Notes under the pieces: generated by a model
What the model saw: the letters and a program-made list of their open reading frames with translations, nothing else
What the model was told of the DNA's origin: nothing
Databases searched by the model: none
Origin: Amphibalanus amphitrite
Lineage: Eukaryota > Arthropoda > Thecostraca > Balanomorpha > Balanidae
Direction: 5' to 3'
NCBI RefSeq assembly: GCF_019059575.1
Contig: NW_024881535.1
Coordinates: forward strand, 62,001-126,000
DNA length: 64,000 nucleotides
Shown here: positions 38,981-48,800 of the stretch, one piece after another
Position numbering within the stretch: the stretch's first letter is position 1
How the letters are laid out: every line of letters starts with the position of its first letter
Position numbers and translations under genes: made by a program

Positions 38981-40339
38981 GCTGGGCTGTGAGTGACGTG
39001 GGGGTGGTAAAGAGAGAAAAAAAAGGGTTAAAAATTTTTAATTTGGGTTTCGATCTTTTTACTCACTTATTGTAAAGCCTGTTCCTCACTTCAAAATTCA
39101 AATTCATCTCACAAGGCCCCATTCTTAATTCCACATCCTTCACCCTAAAAAACACCCCCTCTCGCAAACCCCAGCCGCTCGCCGATTGGCGCACCCGTTT
39201 CGCACGGACCTCCTCTCCCTGGCGGCTGGGAGGCCGCGTCGGGAGTCGATGCGGCGAAACGACGGCAGCTTTCTCCTGCCGATCGCTCAGAGTAGCGCCC
39301 ACGGCCCTGTCCGTCTCCGACTCCGGCTGTCCGGTCGGCCCACGGGACGAGGCACTTGGCTGGGGCTGGGCTGGGGGTGGATTTGGGGTTGGCTAAAGGG
39401 GTGTAAGGGTGGGATGGGGGGGGGGGGGGCTTAGAGGGAACCCGAGGACTGATGCGTAGCTTGTTGCTATCCGTAAGAACAGAATCTTTTCGGTCTCAGT
39501 TCGAGATTCAAGTATAAGTTGGATTCAATATTCGCTCTTCACTTTGAAAACGACTCTCATTCGGCCTTTGACTCGACCCAAGCTTCGCCTTACCACCCTG
39601 ACTCGATTCAGTCTTGAGCGGAATGACTAAATCAACAGCTGACTCACGATTCGGTGACAATACAGTACCCGCGCGTCCTTCACCCACGCGTGCCAGTGTC
39701 GCCCAATTGTCACCGATTCGGTCACCTGGCATAATAGTCATAACGCGTGACCTCCGCTGAAAGTTGATAGGATTGAGGAAAGTTGGGTTAGGGAGGGGGA
39801 GGTAGGTAGGGCAGATGTCACGCTCTACAAATCTTGATTGTTTTTGATTGGGTAGCGTCTGGCGGGGGGGGGACGGGGGTGGTTCAGGCGAACACGGTGG
39901 ATATCCGCCCCGGCCCGGCTACAGCAGACCGAATAAACGCTTGGCTATTGATTTAGCAAAACGGGGGGTGGGGGTCAGCTTTTTAGTCCAGCATCTAAAA
40001 AACATACGGTTATCAGCATACAAAATCTCTTCCTGTCCCCCCAGCCCAGACCCAACAAACACAACCGGTCCATGCACAGACAAAAATCTACTTCATTCCA
40101 AACCCACTCATTTTTGCACCATCCTAGTTCAGCTGAAAATCATCGAAGACCTTTCGAAACCTTCCTACACCACAATCTTCCAGGCATATTTATTGAACCT
40201 CTGCCAAGACACCGCTATCCGGCCTAAAGCGAGTACGCCAGAGTGTGTTGTAAGGCTATCAAGTGTTGTATTGCGCCTCGAATGATGTGTATAGCTATAT
40301 ATTTTCATTGTTACCTGTTACTTGCGACTCCACGCCAGC
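38981..40339. other. Non-coding stretch, no gene seen
   Basis: Holds a G-run at about 39418-39430 and unique sequence. The first AATAAA downstream of the mucin-like exon is near 39926, more than 2 kb away. Confidence 0.4.
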
Positions 40340-40560
40340 ATTCTCAGGGGCGTGGAGTGCGCATGCGCAGCGGAGTTGTGCGCAAGCGCTCGTTGCTAAG
40401 GCGACCGAACCGCCGTCCTTTTCGCTCAAGCTACCCGTTCGTAGCCGTTTTGTGTACCGTTTTGCAGTGATGTGCGATTTCGTTCGTTACTGCGATGTTA
40501 TGCAGGGGTGTTACGTCGTTATGATGTTACGTTGTTACGTAATGTTACGCCGTTACGCAG
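40340..40560. promoter_or_regulatory. Candidate promoter (NRF1 and X-box-like sites)
   Basis: A perfect NRF1 palindrome TGCGCATGCGCA is at 40358-40369. It is followed by an imperfect RFX X-box GTTGCTAAGGCGAC at 40392-40405, in a GC-rich patch. Downstream, GTTACG recurs five to six times at 40508-40555, including one TTACGTAA. NRF1 palindromes are strong markers of animal core promoters. No gene with similarity starts here, so the target is unknown. Confidence 0.4.
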
Positions 40561-42641
40561 TGTTTGATGTGTCGAGGTATGCAGCAATACAAACATTATA
40601 CAAACGGTTATGTGTTGGGTACTCAGAGACGATTAAGCGATGACTTCAACTCGAAAGCACAGAAAGCGAAACATGTGTTATTTGACCGCCTTTCATCTGC
40701 GTAGCCACTTCCAACATTCGTTGCCGAGTGGGACATCACAGAGTTCAATTCCTATTTCATTCTCGTCAATCTAAGCATAAAATACACTGACACCCAAACC
40801 CAATCCCACTGGACACCGCAAATACGGGTTAACAATAAGTGTATTTCTGTATCACAGTGCTCACGGTACACGCAAATCCCACCCAATGGAGGTCACAGAC
40901 GGCAAGATCCCACCACACTCGGGTCGGCAGACTGGACAATGAACGCGGCAGTCCTGGGCCACGGGACACGAGGATCCCCAACATCCGGAATGACTATGGA
41001 ATAAAACGGAAACGATACGGCAATATGTACTTCTGGGCTGTATATTCCTAGAATTATACCACACAAGCAAACGTGGGTCACCGTATCAAAAAAAAAAAAC
41101 ATATAGGGATGCAGCACCCACAATCTTTATAATCGTACGAACACTGCAGAAGACTGGCATAATTTACACTGGGAAGAGACTGTGTAACACACGGATTGAA
41201 GGCACCGTTGGCTTGTTAATACGTGCTTGTGCAATGGCCGCTATCATTTCTGACGTTTATCGCCCCTCCGGTAATGTTCATTGAATAACGAACAACATAT
41301 CACATACCTTCTAAATATTCTATACCTATTCGCCGTAGGTCCCATCAGTGCATTCTATTTCGTATACAGTTTGTAGTTCTGCGTTAGTGCTGTCACAATA
41401 ATTGTCTGCTCTATCCTTGCGTGCGTAAATGGCACAACACAGTGTCCGGGAAGAGTAATCAGGAATGGCCACTTTGCCCTGTCGAACAATACAACCGACG
41501 AGTGCCTACCACTCCCGCCCGCAACCATATTTCTCACTTGACTGGCTCCTTCTACATGACTCACATCCCTGTCCTATACTCGAAACTGCCATCGCACCTT
41601 ACAGTCCTAACAACCCACCCCAATTCTAGCACCCTACCTCTACTCCAGCTACAATCCTGCTCTTCAAACGCTGAACACCATTCATAATCCAAATGACGTA
41701 GGGACGAACATAGCTGTTCCTTTGGACAAAACCCTCTGCTAAATTTATACCGAACCCCCCCCCCCCAAAAAAAAAACTGCATCTATCTGCACAGCCTGTG
41801 ACTGAAGATTGGAAAATTCGCTCTCCCTTCTCCAACTCGCCCGACCGAACAGCAACAAGCCCGTGACTTATTCATAATCAGTAACACACATTGACTGAAG
41901 ACTGATCCACCACACCCCGGACTGAAGACTGATCAGACATGCACAGCTCAACTGGAAACTTGAGCAGTCACGTACAGAAGACAGAAAACACATCACGTGC
42001 CCATTGAGGTGTCTCCCATCGCTTCACAAACGAGCGTCAACGCGCACACCACAACAATCGACCGAAAAACTACGGAAAAACGCCACCCAGCTCGACAATG
42101 GCGTAGGTTTTGTATGGGTTGTCTCCACACGGGCAGCCGCCGCAGGCTGGTTGTCGGTTACGATTTTTGAGGTGTGTGGTCAAACGTCCGGTAGGTAAAC
42201 AGGTATTGTGAGCTGTTTGAAGTGTGGGGAGAGAAAACGAGGAGTTTTTGGATGGTTTGATGTGTGTGGGCTTGGATAAGAGTGTGACCAAGTCTGGGGA
42301 TTTTGAGGGCGACGAGTTAGATGGGCGATGGGTTTAGAGTTGGACCATCATGCTCCGGCTATGATAACACGTCATAACTACATTGACCGTGACATCATAA
42401 GTGATTTAATGTCAATGGACAATCTGACCCATGAAGAAACATCACTGGTAAGCCCATGCATTTCAAACCTATCAGAGGAATTAACCCCGACATCGTACCT
42501 AACCATAGAAAGGATTTCACCTGAGCAGCAACGGCACACTGAACAGCGACCACGTCAGTCAGAAACCCCCGCTGGCCCCTGCCGGATATCCCTCTTGTCC
42601 CCTGATATCACCCCTTCACATCACCGTCCCCCGATCTGACG
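40561..42641. other. ALG1 3' flank and intergenic sequence
   Basis: Holds the probable 3' UTR of ALG1 (read on the - strand) next to the stop codon. A possible poly(A) signal, ATTAAA, is on the - strand at 42405-42410, about 235 nt past the stop. Further left I see no gene; a C-run beside an A-run lies at 41756-41776. Confidence 0.4.
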
Positions 42642-42858
42642 TCACACATCATCAAACAGGTGACGCGCGTGTCTCTCCCAGTTAGCCTCCCAACCCTGAC
42701 TTCGGAACTCGCCAATACGCTGTCTGAAGCGGCGCCGCAGTGCTGCCATCTGTTGGCTGTGCGGAAAACCTCGGAACCAGGCGATCAGCTGCTCGGCGAG
42801 TTGGGAGGCGGAGTTGAAGACGAACCCGTTCTCGCCGTGCTCGACCAGTTCCGATAGG
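42642..42858 (-). CDS. ALG1: ALG1 exon 9 (terminal)
   Basis: 217 nt, after ATCATTTCAG, with TGA at 42642-42644. It encodes [20 protein letters not shown] and a C-terminal helical tail ending HLFDDV. The match to human LHELVKHEENGLVF fixes its identity. It is separated from exon 8 by a 3.6-kb intron. Confidence 0.93.
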
Positions 42859-45800
42859 CTGAAATGATGTCATAATAACGTCACAATACGGTAAATGTGG
42901 GTCTAAAGTGGATAAGGGGGAGAAGAATGACGTCATTATCAAAGGAGGAACGTGAAATAGGGTGGCTGGTAAAACAGCCAACGGTCCAGGTAAAACGGAA
43001 AGGTAAAACAGCCAACGGTCCAGCCGATACGCGCCCTATTTCCATTTTACCAGGCATAATGAAAGTAGTCGAGCGTATCGTACAAACTCAGTTGACTGAG
43101 TATTTGCACGCCCATGACTTACTTACTGCAGCACAGCATGGGTACAGAAAACTACACTCAACCGAGACAGCTCTCAGCGTCATCACTGACCGCATCCTAC
43201 ATGCTATGGACAATGCCGAAATTTCCATTTTGGTTCTTCTAGATCTTTCAAAATGTTTTGATGTCGTGCCTCACCAAAAACTCCTAGATAAACTTAGCCT
43301 GTACGGGATAGACACGGAATGGTTTAACAACTATTTGACGGGTCACGTGCAGCAGGTTACCGTACGAGGTGCTGACGGTTCCAGCATAACGTCCCGACCC
43401 AGAGAAAACAAAATCGGAGTTTTTCAAGGCGGGAGCCTTAGTTGTGTGTTATTCATGCTGTTCGCCAATGACCTGAGCCTACATTTGCCCGATGGCGTCA
43501 CCATTGTTCAATTTGCAGATGACACGCAAATTTTGGTCACCGGTAAGAAACGGGATCTGGCTACTATCATCTCACTCATGGAGACTGCCCTCGATAACGC
43601 TTACCAGTGGTTTTGTCACAACGGAATGAAAGTAAACACTGCCAAAACGCAGATGTTAGTTTTGGGCACCCCAGCTATGTTAAGGGGCCTCCCAACTGTC
43701 ACCGTTAACTTCTGCGGCTCTGTGGTGGGCGATGCCGGAACTGTGAAAAACTTAGGAATTCAACTCGACCGTCATCTGAATTACCAGGCACACATTGACG
43801 CCATGACTTCAAAATGCACCGGTATACTCATCGCCCTCGCCCACGCACGCCACGTGATGCCATCCAGCACACTGAGGTTTGTAGTGCAGGCCCTGGTTCT
43901 TTCCATTGTGCGGTACTGCATGAGTGTGTACGGGACGTGTGGTGTGACACAGATGACTCGCGTACAGAAAATCATCAACTTTTGTGCGCGGGTCGTCAGC
44001 GGTCGCAGACGCAGTGACCACATCTCCGATGTCATCGAGCGGTTCGGCTGGCTGCGAGCTGATGAGTTAGCCGAGTACCACACTATCTGCGCAGTCCAGC
44101 GAGCTATCACCACGAGAACTCCTGAATATATCAGTCAAACCATCGGTCCATTAGCCCGCGACCTACATGACCACAACACAAGGCACGCCGGCAGATTGAC
44201 ACAACCACGACCCCGAACCGAGACGGGGAGGCGCCGACTGTGTATCAGGGGGGTCTCGATGTTCAACGACATGAACTTGGATCCGTGTTTGCCATCGTTC
44301 CGTCGAGAGGCAAAAAACGCGATTCTTACCAGACGTCACTGAGGTGATATTGGTGTGAATGTCGTGTGCGTGATTTGTGTGTGCTATGATGATGCCATAC
44401 CATGTCTACTTACCCTATGTTTTATCGGTTTTATCTGCTTTACGTGTCAGGTGAAAAGCCACTTTTTGCTGTGGACCCTCGATGAATACATATCTGAATC
44501 TGAATCTGAATCTGGGTTGGGTGAGGTCCGGACAGCACACACTAATGGAACTTTATGTAAAGATGTAACGCCAGGGGACTAGTCATTTTCCATATCCATA
44601 CCGTTAGGTACTTGAAGTCGGATAAATAAGGCATCGATCAGCTTCATGTTAGAACATCGATAAGTAAAGAGAAATGAAGCAATACAACACCATAAAGAAA
44701 CGCACAAGCATGATTCATCGCGAGCCTTTCTTCAACTAAATAATCAAGCCAGATCACCATCCTACTGCCTTATACGCCGGAAACCCATTCCCAATGAGTC
44801 CCCTCCCTCCCCTGGCGCCCACACAGCGTATTGTTTACCGCAATGACGCTACAGTGTGCCGCCCACAGAACAAAACACACCCCCTGACCGCACGTCGCTT
44901 TCTGTCGGCTTTCGTTTTCAATCACTCTCCGCACGACGGTAGTCGTTCGTAACCGAGTAACCACAGACCGAAAATGAAGGCGTCATCGGCTCCCCCTCTC
45001 TCCCTCCCTCCGGGCCATCAACGCTAGCTCTCCCTTTCTTGGCAATAGTCCATTGCTTTTGGGTTGATGATTTATAGACGAAAGAACTCAAGCGAGGCGA
45101 GGGGAGGAGGGGGAGGGGGGTGGCACAGGGTAGTGACTCAGGCCCGTGACGCCTATCTGTGACGCTGCTCTGTGACGCTCCGTAACGGCACGCGTGACGC
45201 ACTGCGTAACGAGGTGTGACGCCCAGACAGTGACGGCCGGAGTATGACGGTAAGGGTGAGTATCGGACACTTATCGCAATATTTCTGTTCACATCATGAA
45301 CACACGATGTGTGTTACGGCGAAAAGACATAATAACCGGTCAGGGGTCGATCTGTAAGTAAGTGGGTACGAACAACTGATATTTTCCAGCAGAACATACC
45401 AGCAGTAGATGTTTTATGTTAGTGGCAGAATATATTAACTTTTGACCGAGGGATATATTATTTCTGGCAAGGTACACAGAGAAGAAAAACACAAGAAACA
45501 CATGCAGGCAGGAAAATAAAAACAATCACAACCAATGTTCTTACCATTCAGTTCCCACGTTCGTTCAATATCATCACGCTCCTATATTCCGACAGTCGCC
45601 CATCCTCGAAACCACACTACCCTCCGCCCCCGCAGTGACCGCCATCGGCTGTATTACCTTGCGACAGCGAAAGTGCGTGGAAATACGAATGTGCCTCCGG
45701 GTTTGGATAAGCTAAGGAGGAAGAATACAACCTGTCGCAACAGTGATTGTTTTGATAGTCTTTGTGATACGCCTTCAGCCATGAATGACGCAGTACCAGC

Positions 45801-48800
45801 CTATATTCAAACGACAAAACATGGTGGAATTGAATATGGGATGGGGTAGAGCAGCAATGCACAACGCAGGCCGAGTAAAATATCGGCGATGGAAATGAGA
45901 GAGGAAGACAGCATAGACGACAGACAAGGGTACATCGTCGTCTAGCCATTTGAACCCGAATCACACAAGGGCAGGCTCGGAGGGGAACGGGACGGTACCT
46001 AAAGGAAGGGACAGGGTTTAGCGACCCACCATTTGAAGTCGAAGGCGCAGACGGCCAGGTCAAGACAGTACATACAGGGTGGAAGTAAGAGTGATGGATA
46101 TGTGCCAGAGACCGGTAAATTGACCCGCCATCTGAAGCAGATGGCGCACACGGGCAGTCCGGGAGGGTCATCTGACGCACATAGGCAGGATGGTGGTAGA
46201 CTGGCAAGGAATTATAGACAGGGTTCCGCGACTCACCATTTGAAGTCGAAGGCGCAGACGGGCAGTCCGGGACGGGCTGATACGTTAGTATACGGAATGG
46301 ACAGTCAGTAGTGTAGCGATAGACATAGACTCACCATTTGAAGTCGAAGGCGCAGACTAAGAACTAAGAACGGTAGTGTAAGGAATTATAGACAGGGCTC
46401 CGCGACTCACCATTTGAAGTCGAAGGCGCAGACGGGCAGTCAGAGAGGGGATGATATGTTTGTGTGGGATGGAGCTGGGACTCACCATTTGAAGTCGAAG
46501 GCGCAGACGGGCAGTCCGGCGCCGAACATGTCCACCACCTTCATCGGCAGGTCCAGGCCGCTGGAGGAGGTGTGCAGGCTGACGCCCAGGTCCGCGCTGG
46601 CTGTGGGGACGGGAGGGGGTACAGTTAGCAGGTCCACACCGATGGAGGACGTGTGCAGGCTGACGCCCAGGTCCGCGCTGGCTGTGGAGACGGGAGGGGG
46701 TACAGTTAGCAGGTCCACACCGATGGAGGACGTGTGCAGGCTGACGTCCAGGTCCGCGCTGGCTGTGGAGACGGGAGGGTTTACAGTTAGCAGGTCCACA
46801 CCACTGGAGGACGTGTGCAGGCTGACGCCCAGGTCCGCGCTCGCTGTGGAGACAGGAGGGGGTACAGTTAGCAGGTCCACACCGATGGAGGGGGTGTGAG
46901 GGCTGACGTCCAGGTCCGCGCTCGCTGTGGAGACGGGAGAGGGCGCGCTCAACAACTGTAACCTACTGTGGGCGAGGAGAGTGACTGTCAGGCTTAAGTT
47001 GCCTGTGGGGACACGAGGGGGGATAGAATTGATGTGTGATGATGATGGCTTGTGATTTTAGTGCACAAGTTTTACGCTCAACACTAACAATATCGCGACG
47101 AAGTACAGAACCGTTATTGCTTTCCCTTAGCAATGCACCTGTCCAATGTCCATACCATATGATTCAATACATATAATGAAGTCATCGAAGCAAAGTAATA
47201 CAAAACCCTTGCTCTGAATATCGTAACAGCCTATATTTCAGTAGTTTCTTCGCCGACATCTTTCATCACTACACCTACATACAAACACCCACCACCCTCC
47301 ATCCTACACCCCTCCTCCCCTACTCTCCCCGCCTCCCACCCCTCTCACCAAGCAGCCGCGGGTAGTCCTCCTACTCCCCTACTCTCTCCCCTCCTCCCAC
47401 CCCTCTCACCGAGTAGCCGCGGGTAGTCGTCCTCCTCCCCTACTCTCTCCCCTCCTCCCACCCCTCTCACCGAGTAGCCGCGGATAGTCGTCCTCCTCCC
47501 CTACTCTCTCCCCTCCTCCCACCCCTCTCACCGAGTAGCCGCGGATAGTCGTCCTCCTCCCCTACTCTCTCCCCTCCTCCCACCCCTCTCACCGAGTAGC
47601 CGCGGGTAGTCGTCCTCCTCCAGCCACGGCGTGAGCACCTCCACGTGATTCCAGTGTTTGCGCTCCATCAGCTGACAGTAGAACTCTTTGAGCGGCCCGC
47701 GGCCCGTGATGACGCACACCAGCCGGGGCAGGTCGTGACCGCCCTCCTCCCTGGCAGACTCGTACTCTGGGGGGGGGGGGGGGAGGGGTCAGACCAGGAG
47801 CGGAGGCAGAGGCGTTCCCGACCAATATGCGTACTGTAAAGACGCACGAGCAATTATCAGCTGTCTAGGTCGTTATTTACCGTCAATCTACCCTGTGAGT
47901 AAGTCCATGCGACGGAGTGACCTGTTTTCATGTCCGATCCTTCTGGACAATTCTTATCATTCATCTTCCGAAAGTTTTCATTCTACCCATCTTTTAACAA
48001 GCGGATAAGCTTTTAGCGAGCGGAGGGGGAAATGCCTTCTCAATTCCCCTACTATCTCATTCTCATTCATTTCATCGTACTATAAAAGTCAACACCCACC
48101 CACTGCACAAACATACCCAGTGATATTCCTCTTCCCTTTCCGAACCAATTCCTCACACCTCTCACCTTGCAGGGCGTGCAGGAGTACGGAGAAGTCCTCA
48201 TCCTCGGTCCAGCTGGTTCCCGACACCAGCAGGCCCGGCCGGTCGTCGAACAGCGCCACTGAACCGTCAGCGTGACTGTGGGATCGGGAGAGGGAGTCGA
48301 TAGGGGGCAGTAGTGTGGGGACTCGGGGCAGCGAGTGTGTCGAGTGGGTGGGCGTAACTTCACTCGGAAAATGTAATAAGAACAGCAGATGCAAGAGCAG
48401 GTGTAGGATGAATATAAAAAACTCTTCTCAGGCCAAAAGAGCTTGCTCCCCCCCCCCCCCCCCATAAAAGCAAATATTTTGTCTTCATAATAGCGTCATT
48501 ATTTGAGAAGACGTGTCAGCTGATACTGAAATGCAATTGAACACCAGCTAACAATGGCAGTTGGCACCAGCTGGACTTCTGCTCATCAGTCTTGTTCCCC
48601 TCGTGAAGTGCGTACACCCCCTTGCCCCACTTTTCCCTTTAATCCCCCCCCCCCCCCAACAAAAAAAAAAACACCCATTCCACTACATCCTGCACCCTGC
48701 ATACCGTTCTGTGAATGCGGTCCTGTCCGGTACGGTGGTGCTGAACGCCTGGTAGATCTTCCCCAGTCTGACAAACAGCTCGTGGGTCTCCTCAGGTGGG

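Noticed and set aside
46414-46899. 161-residue + strand frame with repeats
   Set aside because: It is antisense to the ALG1 exon 8 junction arrays; the repeats explain the open frame.
47317-47621. CRISPR-like appearance of the 61-bp array
   Set aside because: Units are contiguous, have no unique spacers, and are copies of an exon edge in a eukaryotic gene.
48255-48260. Alternative acceptor (TTCAG) inside ALG1 exon 6
   Set aside because: It would break the frame with exon 5; the CCCACAG 17 nt upstream fits the phase exactly.
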